From: Sphingomonas lacusdianchii
GTDB lineage: Bacteria; Pseudomonadota; Alphaproteobacteria; Sphingomonadales; Sphingomonadaceae
NCBI RefSeq assembly: GCF_022664395.1
Contig: NZ_JAKRET010000010.1
Coordinates: 1 to 64,000 of the forward strand
Length of the DNA: 64,000 nucleotides
Direction of reading: 5' to 3'
Position numbers and translations under genes: made by a program. Within the stretch, counting starts at the first letter, position 1; each line of letters starts with the position of its first letter. The notes below the pieces were generated by a model, which did not search any database, was not told the DNA's origin, and saw nothing but the letters and a program-made list of their open reading frames with translations. Positions 16,921 to 26,611 of this stretch are shown piece after piece.

Positions 16921-19900
16921 TCAGAATTTCAGGCCGACGCCCGCGACGACGTTGCGACCGAGCAGGTCGTAGCGGAACACGGTATTGGTCCGCAACAGCC
17001 CCAGCACGTTGCGTGAATTGGGAACCAGCGGCGGATCGGTATCGAACACGTTGTTGACCGACAGCCGCAGCGTCATGCGCTTGGCAATATCGAACGCCAG
17101 CGAGACGTCGATATAATCATAGGCGTCGATGCCGGTATAGGTGGTGCGCCGGTCGGCGGCGGTGAACGGAATGCCCGTCCCCTCCGGATCGCGGACATTA
17201 TAGGTGATCGTGGTCGGGCTGACATGCCGCCAGTTGATCCAAGCGCTGAACACATTGTCGGGGGCGGTCCAGGTCGCGCTCATATTGTGCGCCCAGCGCG
17301 GCAGGCTTTCGCCGCAGAACGGACCATAATAGCCGACGCAGTTGCCATCGACGGATTCCGGCGTCGCCTGTCCGCCGACCTTCGTCGTCAACGACCCGTT
17401 GAACGCGAGGTCGATCCGGCCCGCCGAGCCGAGGCCACGGCCATATTGTCCCTGGAAATCCCAGCTCCTGAAGTTCGACTTGTACCCGTTGGTCAGGCCC
17501 TGCGCGAAATAGCCGGCGGTCGGATTACCGCTCGTCGGGCTGGACAGGGTGAAGGTGCCCGGATTGCGTACGACGCCGCGGCAATAATATTCGGTGCGGA
17601 ACGTCAAGCAGCCGGTCAAGAAGTCGTTGGCCGCGGAATAGTTGATCGCGTCGTTCAGATTGACGACGATCCGGTCGACCGACACGGTCAGACCCGGCAC
17701 GAACCGCGGACGCAGCACGACGCCGAACGTCTTGGTATAGGCGGTTTCGGGCGTCAGATTGAACCCGCCGTTGCGGATCGTGCAGAAACCGTCCGGGCAA
17801 TCCAGGGTCTCGCTGCCGTACAGATTGTCGGGCAGCCCCGTCGCACGGCACTGTTCGATCGTCGCGGTCGGCGCGAAGAACGGCTGGTTGGTGCCGGTGG
17901 CCGGTTTGCCCGGATCATAGTTGGGATTGCGGACCGTCGCACATGGATCGTTGCGCGAACCCTCGGTCGTGTAGCCGATGTTGGCGGCGGACGCGGCCTG
18001 GGTTACGCTCGGTGCGCGCTGCGCCTTGTTGAACGCGGTGCGGAAGCTGATGTCGGGAATCGGCGACCAGATACCCTCCAGCTTCCATGTGTTGAAGTTG
18101 CCCTGCAGGCGGTTGTACTTCGATACACGATAGCCCGCGTTGAACTGCAGCAGATCGGTCCACGCCTGATTCTCGATCAGGGGCGCCTGCAACTCGGCGT
18201 TCACCTCGACAATATTCTGGGTGAAGCGCTGGTTGTCGCCGCCGAAGACTTCGCGATACGCGGCGTTGGCGGTATTGGTCTGCTTCTCGGCCCGGAACTC
18301 GCCGCCAAAGGCAACCGCAATTCCCTGATCCGCCAGCGGCGAAGTCAAACCGTATTTACCGAGGTCGGCGCTCAACGTCGCCAGCGCCTGCCACATCTGC
18401 GGGCTGCCGGTCGTCGACGTGTTCGAGTAATTGTACTGACCCGGCCCAAAGAAATAGGCGTTCGCTGCAGGATCGCTATTGTACGGGACGAAGGCATTGA
18501 ACGGTACGCAGTTCGGATCCTCGCCATTGATTGCCGAACGGCAGGTCGGGCGACCGTTGACCAGCGTCACGTCGAGGGACCGATTGACCCGGTCATAGTC
18601 GGGATAGGCCAGACCGAAGCTGGTGGAATTGAGCCGCGACAGCACGCCGGCGACGTCGTAGTTCCAGACCCCGTCCAGCACCTGCCCGCGCAGGCCCGCG
18701 GTGACCCGAAAGCCCTTGTTGATGAAGACCGCGTCGACGGGCGGCGCTCCGTCGAAGCGGTAGCGCAGATCGATTGGAACATAGGTGCTCGTGCCCGCAG
18801 CGCTACCGCACAGCGTCTGCGCCTGCGACGCCGACAGGAACGGGTTGTTGCAAGGCAAAGAGTAAGGCGAGCTGCCGAAAGCACCGAAGTTCAACGTCCG
18901 GTTGAGCTGCGGATTGCGCGACTTGTCGCGATAGAACAGCGCCGACGAATATAGTTCGATATCGCTGGAAATCCGCGCGGTCAGGAAGCCGCCGGTGTTG
19001 ATCCGGTTGAACTCGCGCTGCCAGCTCTGGCCGTCGAACGGGTTGGCCGCAGTATTGGGGCCGGAATTGATCGGCACGAACGTCCCGTTGTTCAGCGGGT
19101 TGTTGACCAACTGCCGGCCGCGATTGGCGCCGGACTGCGGAATGATCGTACCGTTCGGCGTGAAGCTGGCGACGCTGCACACCAGCGGACCGTCCCTGGT
19201 CGGCTGTGTCACCTCGCATGCCGAATAGGAACGGTCGGCGGTGCGAATCAGCGTCGAATCGCGATAGTTGACGAAGCCGGTGATGTTCACCGCACCATCG
19301 AACAGGTTCTTGCCGAACGACGCCGTCACGTTCAGGCGGCGACCGTCATTGGCCATGCCCGTCCGCGCCGGGAAGAAGGCGCGACCAGCCGCCTCGGTCA
19401 CCGCGTTCGGGCGATTGTCGTGATTGTAGAAGCTGTAATTGGCGTCGAGACGGACGCCGTCGAAATTCTTCTTCAGAATGAAATTGACGACACCCGACAC
19501 CGCGTCCGACCCATAGACCGACGATGCGCCGCCGCTCAGGATGTCGATACGTTCGACCAGCGCGGTGGGGATGATGCTGGTGTCCATCTGGTTGACGAGG
19601 CCGAGGCGAAGGCCGTCGACAAGGGTCAGCGTGCGTTCGAAGCCAAGGCTGCGCAACTTGATGCGCTGTGCACCGCTTGAATCGGCGTAATTTTGTTCCG
19701 CGTTCGGCTGGATCTGCGGCAGGCGGTTCAGCACCTCCTCGATCGTCGTCGCACCCTGCGCAGCGATTTCCGCCGACGTGGTCGACACGATCGGCGCTGC
19801 CGACTTGTTGTTCGGGCGCACGATGCGCGTGCCGGTGACCGTGATCGTCTGGTCATCGTCGGCATCGGTCGTCGCTGTCTTGGGCAGCGGTTCGACGGGT

Positions 19901-19977
19901 ACGCTCTGCGCGTGCGCAGCGCCGGTCAGCACCGTCGCCAGGCATGATGTCGCGAGCAGCTTCTTGATCGATTGCAT
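16921..19977 (-). CDS. TonB-dependent outer-membrane receptor (GlcNAc/N-glycan locus)
   Basis: A 1,018-residue receptor importing a large substrate across the outer membrane. It starts with a signal peptide (MQSIKKLLATSCLATVLTGAAHA), has a TonB-box-like ITVTGTRI, a plug domain (about 50-170, EVLNRLPQIQPNAEQNY, ILSGGASSVYGSDAVSGVVN) and a 22-strand-type barrel ending in the Phe residue of VAGVGLKF. ATG 19977 follows AAAAGGGGGAACC. It lies downstream of nagE on the same strand, 167 bp away, with palindromes at 20010 and 20066, so it may have its own regulated promoter. The substrate is unknown; its neighbours suggest oligosaccharide or glycopeptide. Confidence 0.92.
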   Translation of the reverse strand: MQSIKKLLATSCLATVLTGAAHAQSVPVEPLPKTATTDADDDQTITVTGTRIVRPNNKSAAPIVSTTSAEIAAQGATTIEEVLNRLPQIQPNAEQNYADSSGAQRIKLRSLGFERTLTLVDGLRLGLVNQMDTSIIPTALVERIDILSGGASSVYGSDAVSGVVNFILKKNFDGVRLDANYSFYNHDNRPNAVTEAAGRAFFPARTGMANDGRRLNVTASFGKNLFDGAVNITGFVNYRDSTLIRTADRSYSACEVTQPTRDGPLVCSVASFTPNGTIIPQSGANRGRQLVNNPLNNGTFVPINSGPNTAANPFDGQSWQREFNRINTGGFLTARISSDIELYSSALFYRDKSRNPQLNRTLNFGAFGSSPYSLPCNNPFLSASQAQTLCGSAAGTSTYVPIDLRYRFDGAPPVDAVFINKGFRVTAGLRGQVLDGVWNYDVAGVLSRLNSTSFGLAYPDYDRVNRSLDVTLVNGRPTCRSAINGEDPNCVPFNAFVPYNSDPAANAYFFGPGQYNYSNTSTTGSPQMWQALATLSADLGKYGLTSPLADQGIAVAFGGEFRAEKQTNTANAAYREVFGGDNQRFTQNIVEVNAELQAPLIENQAWTDLLQFNAGYRVSKYNRLQGNFNTWKLEGIWSPIPDISFRTAFNKAQRAPSVTQAASAANIGYTTEGSRNDPCATVRNPNYDPGKPATGTNQPFFAPTATIEQCRATGLPDNLYGSETLDCPDGFCTIRNGGFNLTPETAYTKTFGVVLRPRFVPGLTVSVDRIVVNLNDAINYSAANDFLTGCLTFRTEYYCRGVVRNPGTFTLSSPTSGNPTAGYFAQGLTNGYKSNFRSWDFQGQYGRGLGSAGRIDLAFNGSLTTKVGGQATPESVDGNCVGYYGPFCGESLPRWAHNMSATWTAPDNVFSAWINWRHVSPTTITYNVRDPEGTGIPFTAADRRTTYTGIDAYDYIDVSLAFDIAKRMTLRLSVNNVFDTDPPLVPNSRNVLGLLRTNTVFRYDLLGRNVVAGVGLKF

Positions 19978-20009
19978 GGTTCCCCCTTTTCGGCGTCCCG
20001 TCGCGCGGG

Positions 20010-20029
20010 TTGTTTCACCGGTGCAACAA
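20010..20029. promoter_or_regulatory. 20-bp near-perfect palindrome, candidate operator
   Basis: TTGTTTCACCGGTGCAACAA pairs in 9 of 10 positions around CACC|GGTG, 33-52 bases upstream of the TonB receptor start codon. LacI-type operators have this CCGG-centred form. A related half (TCACCAGTG) occurs just before the glycosylasparaginase gene (15840-15848). No LacI regulator lies in the window, so the binding protein is unknown. Confidence 0.4.
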
Positions 20030-20065
20030 GTGTTCCGCCGGCGAGAGGGGGAATCAATATTTTTT

Positions 20066-20083
20066 GATACTTTCTTCGGTATC
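20066..20083. promoter_or_regulatory. Inverted repeat upstream of TonB receptor, candidate NagR site
   Basis: GATAC, eight bases, GTATC: a perfect 5-bp dyad upstream of the minus-strand TonB receptor. Its right half resembles the halves of the sites upstream of nagR (27420-27436) and of the divergent receptor (27734-27752). A role as a NagR operator is inference from this similarity. Confidence 0.3.
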
Positions 20084-20144
20084 CTATCCCAATTCGGGGG
20101 TGCCGTTGCACTTGGGCAACACACCCCAGAAGCAATTCGATCGT

Positions 20145-21824
20145 CTACACGAGGAGATGCACCACCGTCGGGGCAACCTGCGCCGCGGCGCGGATATCCG
20201 GCAGCGATCCGAGGTCGATCGCGGCCGGTTGCCGCAATTCGACCCGGATCCGTCCTGCAAGGGGTTCGGTGCGGGCGATCGTCCCCGCCCCGCCCAGAGC
20301 TTCGATCAGGGCTGCCGACAACACGGGCGCTGCAGCGTCCGTTGCCGTTTCGGGAACCGCGACCGGCGCAGCGGCCGGACCGCCCGTCCCTGCTTCCCGG
20401 ATTTCCTCTGCGACCTGATCGGCGATCGGGCCGACCACGACCTGTACCGCGCGTGCCGAGGGACGCAGTACGCCCATCGCGCCCAGCGCCTTCAGCGCCG
20501 CTTCGTCGACCAGCGCCTGATCGACGACGACCAGCCGCAGCCGGGTGGTGCAGGCCCCGATGCTGGCGAGGTTGCCGCTGCCGCCCAGCGCCGCGAGGAA
20601 CGCCCGCCCCCGCTCGCCGCCGCCGGTTGCCGGGGCGCCGGTCAGCGACGGCGCGCTGGCGTCGCGGCCCGGCGTCTTGAGGTCGAAACGCAGGATGAAG
20701 AAGCGGAACACCCCGTAATAGAGCGCGAAATAAAGGGCACCGACCGGCAGCAGCAGCAGCGGCTTCGTCGCCTTTCCATAGTTCAGCACATAGTCGAACA
20801 GGCCCGCCGAAAAGCCGAAGCCGAGCTTCACCCCCAGCCAGTCCATCAGCGCCATCGACAGGCCGGTCAGCACCGCATGGATCGCGTAGAGCACGGGGGC
20901 AAGGAACATGAACGAGAATTCGATCGGCTCGGTCACCCCGGTCAGGAAGCTGGTCAGCGCGAGGCTGAGCAACATGCCGCCCACGGCCTTGCGCCGGTCG
21001 GGCAATGCCGAGCGGTACATGGCAAGGCATGCGGCGGGCAGGCCGAACATCATCACCGGGAAGTAACCGGCCATGAACGCCCCCGCCGTGGGATCGCCGG
21101 CAAAGAAGCGGCGCAGGTCGCCGGTCGTCCCCTCGAAATCGCCGAGCACGAACCACGCGACGTTGTTGAGGATATGGTGCAGCCCGGTCACCAGGAGCAG
21201 CCGGTTGAGCAGGCCGAAGCCGAACAGGCCGAAGCTGCCCGATGCCACCAGCCCGCGGCTGAGCAGGTCGAGCGCGGTGGTGATGCCGCCGAAGCTCAGG
21301 CCCACCACGACCGCAATGGCGATGCCGGCCACGCCGCTGACGATCGGCACGAAGCGCCGTCCGCCGAAGAAGGCGAGATATTCCGGCACCTTGATCGTCG
21401 CATAGCGGTTATAGGCATGGCCGCCGATCAGCCCGGCGACGATGCCGATCGGCACGTCGAGCTTGGCGAACGCCTTTGCCTTCCACGCCGCCGACAGGGT
21501 CGCCGCGACGTCCGAGGCAAAGCCTTGCGTCACCTCGCCCGGGACGGTCAGGAACACCGGCCCGCCATTCTTGACGACCAGATAGCAGACGACGCCCGCA
21601 AGGCACGCCGCGCCATTGCCGTCGCGGGCGATGCCGCAGGCGACGCCGATCGCGAAGAGCAGGCCGAGATTGTTGAACAGCGCATCGCCCGCCGCCGCCA
21701 GCAGGCCGATGTCGAGCAGGTCGGGCTGGCCCAGCCGCAGCAACAGCCCCGCCACCGGCAGGACCGCGATCGGCAGCATGAGCGCGCGGCCGATCGGCTG
21801 CAGCGTTTCGACGACCGACTTCAT
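20145..21824 (-). CDS. nagE: PTS system N-acetylglucosamine-specific EIICB
   Basis: A 559-residue inner-membrane permease that phosphorylates GlcNAc during uptake. The EIIC domain (about 1-385) shows about ten membrane spans and the glucose-family substrate motifs TGVTEPIEFSFMFLAPVLY. The EIIB domain follows with phospho-Cys 425 in SIGACTTRLRL. Beyond it (about 490-559) is a second EIIB-like block, LIEALGGAGTIARTEPLAGRIRVEL, which lacks the Cys and looks degenerate. No EIIA is present; that function is on the adjacent fusion protein. ATG 21824 overlaps the stop of that gene (ATGA). Confidence 0.93.
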   Translation of the reverse strand: MKSVVETLQPIGRALMLPIAVLPVAGLLLRLGQPDLLDIGLLAAAGDALFNNLGLLFAIGVACGIARDGNGAACLAGVVCYLVVKNGGPVFLTVPGEVTQGFASDVAATLSAAWKAKAFAKLDVPIGIVAGLIGGHAYNRYATIKVPEYLAFFGGRRFVPIVSGVAGIAIAVVVGLSFGGITTALDLLSRGLVASGSFGLFGFGLLNRLLLVTGLHHILNNVAWFVLGDFEGTTGDLRRFFAGDPTAGAFMAGYFPVMMFGLPAACLAMYRSALPDRRKAVGGMLLSLALTSFLTGVTEPIEFSFMFLAPVLYAIHAVLTGLSMALMDWLGVKLGFGFSAGLFDYVLNYGKATKPLLLLPVGALYFALYYGVFRFFILRFDLKTPGRDASAPSLTGAPATGGGERGRAFLAALGGSGNLASIGACTTRLRLVVVDQALVDEAALKALGAMGVLRPSARAVQVVVGPIADQVAEEIREAGTGGPAAAPVAVPETATDAAAPVLSAALIEALGGAGTIARTEPLAGRIRVELRQPAAIDLGSLPDIRAAAQVAPTVVHLLV

Positions 21825-24322
21825 GCACCCAGCTCCTGCAAAAATTCGCGAACCATGGTCCGCACCTCGGCGGGCGATGCCGCCGCGAGTGCGCGTACCG
21901 CCAGCAGGCGGCAGCGATGGGTATCGAGCCGCCGGACCAGCGCCTTCAATTCGGGCACGAAGCGCGGCGACGCCGACAATTCGGTGATGCCCAGCCCGAC
22001 CAGCAGCGGGATCGCCAGCCGGTCCGACGCGAGGCCACCGCACACCCCGACCCAGCGACGATGCCGTCCGGCCCCCTCGGTCGTATGCGCGATCAGTTGC
22101 AGCACCGCCGGGTGCAGCCCGTCGATGCCGGGCGCCACCGCCGGATTGCCGCGATCCATCGCCAGCGCATATTGCGTCAGGTCGTTGGTGCCGATCGACA
22201 GGAAATCGGCATGCGCCGCCAGCGTCGCGGCGGTGACCGCGGCGGCGGGGGTTTCGACCATGATGCCGATCTCGACGCGTTCGGTAATGCCGAGGTCGGC
22301 GCGCAACCGGTCGACGACCGCGCGGACGGCGGCAATCTCGGCGACGCTCGCCACCATCGGGATCATGATCCGGCATTGCCCGACCGGCTGCACCGACAAT
22401 ATGCCGCGCAGTTGGGTTTCGAGAATGTCGGGCATGGCCAGCGCGACACGAATGCCGCGCAGCCCCAGCGCCGGATTTTCCTCGGGCGCGATCGGCAGAT
22501 AGGGGGCGGGCTTGTCGCCACCGATATCGAGCAGCCGCACGATCAGTGGCCGCCCGTCGAGTTCGGCGGCGATCGCGCCGTACAGCGCGGCCTGTTCGGC
22601 GGCATCGGGCGCGCTGTCACGGTCGAGGAACAGGAATTCGGTGCGCAGCAGCCCCGATCCTTCGGCGCCATTGGCCATCGCCGCCTTCGCATCCTCGATC
22701 GAGCCGAGATTGGCGAACGCCTCGATCCGCACGCCGTCGAGCGTCACACAGGCCTCGCCGGAGCGGGCAAGCGCGGCATCGCGGTCGGCAATGCGGCGAT
22801 CGGCATGGGCGCGCGCCTCGGCGAGCTTTGCCGCATTGGGATCGACGTGCAGCACGCCACCATCGGCGTCGAGGATCAGCGTCGCGCCATCCGTCACGTC
22901 GTTCAGCGGCGCGCCGATCGCGACCAGCGCCGGCAGCCCCATCGTCGCCGCGAGGATCGCGACGTGCGAGGTCGGCCCGCCACGCTCGACCGCAAGGCCG
23001 ATGACGGCGGCGGGATCGATCGCCATCACCTGCGACGGCAGCAGATCGTCGGCGAGCAGGATGGTGCCCGCGGGGAACGTCATCGCCTCCGCGACCGTGC
23101 CGGTCAGTTCGCCCAGCACCTGCCGTTCGAGGTCGAGCAGATCGTCGGCGCGCTCGGCCAGCCGCGCGTCGCCAAGGCCCCGCAGCGTCGCCGCCTGCGC
23201 CCGCGTCGCCGTGCGCCATGCATGGCCGGCATCGCGGCCATCGGCGATGGCGACATTCGCGGCGTCGCGCAGATCGGGGTCGTCAAGGAACGCGATATGC
23301 GCGGCGCGGATCGCCGCCCCTTCCCCGGTCGTCGCCGCCAGCTTCTCACGCACCGCCGACAGTGCCGAATCGAGCCGGGCGGTCTCGATCGCGGCGCCCT
23401 GCCCGTCGACCGGCACCTCGATCTCGGCAACGCGCAGCCAGCGGGCGGTGCCGATCGTATAGCCCGGCGCCGCCAGCGTGCCCGCCAACTGCCCCTCGGG
23501 CAGCGTGGCGGCGGGCGGCGGCGGCGGCGCGACCACCGGTTCGACCGCCGCCCGTTCGGCGCGCTCGCCCATCCCGCCCTCGATCAGCGTCGCCAGCGCG
23601 GCGACCGCTTCGGCGGCGTCGGGGCCGCTGGCGATCACGTCGACCGTGTCGCCGAACCGCACGCCCAGCCCGAGCAGACCGACCGCGCCGGTGGCACGCG
23701 CCTCGCTGCCGTCCTTGGCCAGCCAGCTCGTTGCGAGAAAGCCGCGCGCAATCTCGCCGATCTTCGCGGCCGGGCGCGCGTGCAGGCCGTGGGCCATCGG
23801 CACCTGCACCTGCCGCACGATGCGCCCGCCCTCTTCCGTCATCGTGGCCGGCGCGCTCGCCGCGACCGGCTCGACCGTCAACAGCAGCTGCCCGATACCG
23901 ACCACCCGGTCGGTCTCGCGCCGGACGATGCGATACGCATCGGCATTGGTGACGATCAGCGGCGTCATCAGCGACGGCGCGCCCCGCACCAGCGCATCAA
24001 GGTCGAAATCGATCAGCGGCTGGCCGCGCTCGACCCGGTCGCCGACGGCAACGCGCGCGGAGAAATCCTTGCCGCCCAGTTGCACCGTGTCGATGCCGAT
24101 ATGCATCAGCAGCTCGACCCCGCCCTCGCCGCGCAGGGTGATGGCATGGCCACCCGCATGCAGCGTCAGCACCTCTCCGTCACAGGGGGCGTGCAGCGTA
24201 CCGCCGGTCGGGTCGATCGCGACGCCGTCCCCCAGCATCCGCCCGGCGAACACCGCGTCGGGCACGTCGTCGAGCGCGCTAGCCCAGCCTTGCAACGGTG
24301 CGGTGAGCAGGATGGCGGTCAT
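21821..24322 (-). CDS. nagF: Fused PTS EIIA(Glc)-HPr-EI phosphotransferase
   Basis: One 833-residue soluble protein carrying all the energy-coupling steps for NagE. Order: EIIA of the glucose type (about 1-150, phospho-His 74 in ELLMHIGIDTV), HPr (about 168-255, phospho-His 181 in AHGLHARPAA), a Pro-rich linker (about 262-275), then Enzyme I (about 278-833) with phospho-His 453 in ERGGPTSHVAIL, and the PEP-binding barrel (TEFLFLDRDSAPD, SIGTNDLTQYALAMDR). The same architecture is known in Pseudomonas NagF. Phosphate flows PEP to EI to HPr to EIIA to NagE. Start ATG 24322 follows AAGGGG; the frame upstream is not homologous. Confidence 0.94.
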   Translation of the reverse strand: MTAILLTAPLQGWASALDDVPDAVFAGRMLGDGVAIDPTGGTLHAPCDGEVLTLHAGGHAITLRGEGGVELLMHIGIDTVQLGGKDFSARVAVGDRVERGQPLIDFDLDALVRGAPSLMTPLIVTNADAYRIVRRETDRVVGIGQLLLTVEPVAASAPATMTEEGGRIVRQVQVPMAHGLHARPAAKIGEIARGFLATSWLAKDGSEARATGAVGLLGLGVRFGDTVDVIASGPDAAEAVAALATLIEGGMGERAERAAVEPVVAPPPPPAATLPEGQLAGTLAAPGYTIGTARWLRVAEIEVPVDGQGAAIETARLDSALSAVREKLAATTGEGAAIRAAHIAFLDDPDLRDAANVAIADGRDAGHAWRTATRAQAATLRGLGDARLAERADDLLDLERQVLGELTGTVAEAMTFPAGTILLADDLLPSQVMAIDPAAVIGLAVERGGPTSHVAILAATMGLPALVAIGAPLNDVTDGATLILDADGGVLHVDPNAAKLAEARAHADRRIADRDAALARSGEACVTLDGVRIEAFANLGSIEDAKAAMANGAEGSGLLRTEFLFLDRDSAPDAAEQAALYGAIAAELDGRPLIVRLLDIGGDKPAPYLPIAPEENPALGLRGIRVALAMPDILETQLRGILSVQPVGQCRIMIPMVASVAEIAAVRAVVDRLRADLGITERVEIGIMVETPAAAVTAATLAAHADFLSIGTNDLTQYALAMDRGNPAVAPGIDGLHPAVLQLIAHTTEGAGRHRRWVGVCGGLASDRLAIPLLVGLGITELSASPRFVPELKALVRRLDTHRCRLLAVRALAAASPAEVRTMVREFLQELGA

Positions 24323-24397
24323 GATCGGCCCCTTCGTGCGCACGTCCGCCCCCCGGCGACCCGCGCGGATGCTGTTGTTCGTCGCGGCGCACCGGGG

Positions 24398-25525
24398 TCA
24401 GACGATGCGGTTGCCCGCGATCCACGTGCCGCGCACCGTCAGGTCGCGGTCGAGCCAGACGAAATCGGCGCTGTGCCCGATATCGAGGCTGCCAATCCGG
24501 TGCGACAGGCGCAGGAACGCGGCGGGATGGGTCGATGCCATCGCCACCGCATCCTCGAACGCGACCCCCAGTTCGACCGTGTTGGCCACCGCCGTCGCCA
24601 TGTCGAGATCACAGCCGGCGAGCGTACCATTGGCATCGACGCACACGCCGTTCTCGACATGGATCGGCTGGCCGTTGAGCACGAAGGTCTTGCTCTCGGC
24701 GCCCACGGTCGGCATCGCGTCGGTCACCAGCATGAACCGGTCGAGCGGGCGCGCCGCCAGCGCCACGCGGATCGCCGCCGGGTGCAGATGCGCGCCGTCG
24801 ACGATCAGCCCGGCATAGACCGACTGGTCCTCCAGCACCGCGCCGACCACGCCCGGATCGCGATGCTTGAGCGGCGACATGGCATTGTACAGATGCGTCA
24901 CGCCCCGCGCGCCGGCATCGATCGCCGCGCGCGCCTGTTCATAGGTCGCATCGCTATGACCGATGCTGACGATCACCCCCGCCGCGACCAGCCGTTCGAT
25001 CGCGGCGGTATCGTTGCGTTCGGGGGCGAGCGTCACCATCACCACGCCCTTGCGCGGGCGGGTCAGCAGCGCGATCGCCGCATCGTCCAGCGCGCGGAAA
25101 TGGTTCGCGTCGTGGATGCCCTTGCGCAGTGGATTGAGGAACGGTCCCTCGACATGGATGCCGACCACGCCCGGCACGCCCGCTTCGATCGCGGCATCGA
25201 CCGCGTCGAGGCCAGCGGCGACCACGTCCAGCCGGTCGCTGATGAGCGTCGGCAGGAAGGCGGTGGTGCCATAGGTCGCGTGCGCCGCGCCGATCGCGCG
25301 GATGCCCTCGACGGTCGGATGATCGTTGAACAACACCCCGCCGCCGCCATTGACCTGCGTGTCGACGAAGCCCGGGATCAGCCAGCCGCCGTCGAGGTCG
25401 ATCGTCTCGGCATCGCCCACGGCATGGAAGCCGGCGATGACGCCGCCCTCGACCTCGAACGCGCAGCTGTCGTGCTGGCACTGATCGGCGAGCACGCGCC
25501 CGCCGCGGAAGACGAAGCTGCTCAT
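24398..25525 (-). CDS. nagA: N-acetylglucosamine-6-phosphate deacetylase
   Basis: A 375-residue amidohydrolase that converts GlcNAc-6-P to GlcN-6-P plus acetate. Seen: LIPGFVDTQVNGGGG near the N terminus, the metal ligand Glu in GIHVEGPFLNP, His in SIGHSDATYEQ and THLYNAMSP, and the catalytic Asp in LVTDAMPTVG. Length fits. It overlaps the deaminase gene upstream by ATGA and is followed by nagF after 75 bp, so it is a core gene of the operon. Confidence 0.95.
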   Translation of the reverse strand: MSSFVFRGGRVLADQCQHDSCAFEVEGGVIAGFHAVGDAETIDLDGGWLIPGFVDTQVNGGGGVLFNDHPTVEGIRAIGAAHATYGTTAFLPTLISDRLDVVAAGLDAVDAAIEAGVPGVVGIHVEGPFLNPLRKGIHDANHFRALDDAAIALLTRPRKGVVMVTLAPERNDTAAIERLVAAGVIVSIGHSDATYEQARAAIDAGARGVTHLYNAMSPLKHRDPGVVGAVLEDQSVYAGLIVDGAHLHPAAIRVALAARPLDRFMLVTDAMPTVGAESKTFVLNGQPIHVENGVCVDANGTLAGCDLDMATAVANTVELGVAFEDAVAMASTHPAAFLRLSHRIGSLDIGHSADFVWLDRDLTVRGTWIAGNRIV

Positions 25526-26580
25526 CGCGTTTCGGTGACCTTGCGCAGATGGGGCGGCTGGTCGGGGTTCAGCCCCCGGCGCAGCGACACCGTGTTGACC
25601 ATGCGGTAGAAGCTCTGGATCATCAGGATCGGTTCGATCGCGGCATGGCTGCGGATCGTCGGCGGATGGCTGTCGTCATCGGACGCATCGGCCAGATGCA
25701 CTGCCGCACCACGCGACGCGAACTCGGCCGCCGCCGCGCGAACGTCGTCGCCGGCATCGTCCGACGTCGCGAACCCCAGCAGCGGAAAGCCGTCGTTGAT
25801 GATCGCCATCGGCCCGTGGCGGACCTCGGCGCTGCTGAACGCCTCGGCATGCAGCGCCGAGGTTTCCTTCATCTTCAGCGCCGCTTCCTGCGCGACGCCG
25901 AAGCTGTAGCCTCGCCCGATCACGAACAGGTTGCGCGCCTCGACCAGCGTGTCGGCGACCGCCGTCCAGTCGAGCGCGAACGCCGCCTCCAGCTGCTGCG
26001 GCAGCGTGTCGAGCGCCGCCAGCAACGCCGCATCCTCGCTCCAATGCGCGGCGATCGCGGCAAGGCCGGTCAGCGAGGCGATGAACGACTTGGTCGCCGC
26101 GACCGAGGTTTCCGGCCCCGCCGACAGCGGCAGCACGGTATCGGCCAGACCCGCCAGCGGCGAATCCTCGACATTGACCAGCGCGACCACGCGCGCGCCC
26201 GCCGCCTTGTAGCTTTCGACGGTGCGCAGCAGGTCGGGGCTGCGGCCCGATTGCGACACCGCGATTACCAGCGCGTTCATCCGCTCCATCCGCGTCGCAT
26301 AGACCGACGCGACCGACGGCGCGGCGCTGGCGACGGGCACGCCGCACAGCGTCTCGACCAGATATTTGCCATAGGTCGCGGCATGGTCCGACGACCCGCG
26401 CGCACAGGTGACGACCAGCGCCGGCGGATCGGCACGCAGCGATGCGCCCAGTTCGGCCAGCGCCTGCGCATTGCGCGACAGGAATCGGGCGACCGACGCG
26501 CCGCCCTCCCCTGCTTCGCGGTGCATGGCGGTATGCTCGGCAACGACCGGCTTTGGCCCGGCTTCGACGGTGGACGTCAT
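25522..26580 (-). CDS. SIS-domain glucosamine-6-phosphate deaminase (NagB-II type)
   Basis: A 352-residue protein with two SIS domains (about 40-180 and 205-340; motifs VTCARGSSDHAATYGKYL, AVSQSGRSPDLL, TKSFIASLTGLAAIA, GRGYSFGVAQEAALKMKETS, EVRHGPMAII). It is the isomerase half of GlmS without the glutaminase domain. In nag operons that lack classical NagB, this type deaminates GlcN-6-P to fructose-6-P. ATG 26580 follows AGAGGGGG, and the gene overlaps nagA. Assignment as deaminase rather than an amidotransferase rests on the missing glutaminase domain and context. Confidence 0.88.
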   Translation of the reverse strand: MTSTVEAGPKPVVAEHTAMHREAGEGGASVARFLSRNAQALAELGASLRADPPALVVTCARGSSDHAATYGKYLVETLCGVPVASAAPSVASVYATRMERMNALVIAVSQSGRSPDLLRTVESYKAAGARVVALVNVEDSPLAGLADTVLPLSAGPETSVAATKSFIASLTGLAAIAAHWSEDAALLAALDTLPQQLEAAFALDWTAVADTLVEARNLFVIGRGYSFGVAQEAALKMKETSALHAEAFSSAEVRHGPMAIINDGFPLLGFATSDDAGDDVRAAAAEFASRGAAVHLADASDDDSHPPTIRSHAAIEPILMIQSFYRMVNTVSLRRGLNPDQPPHLRKVTETR

Positions 26581-26611
26581 GAACCCCCTCTTGGTGCCGG
26601 CCCCCGCCGGA

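Noticed and set aside
21917..25609. 1,230-codon frame antisense to the nag genes
   Set aside because: Mirror of nagF/nagA codon bias; no signal, domain or ribosome site.
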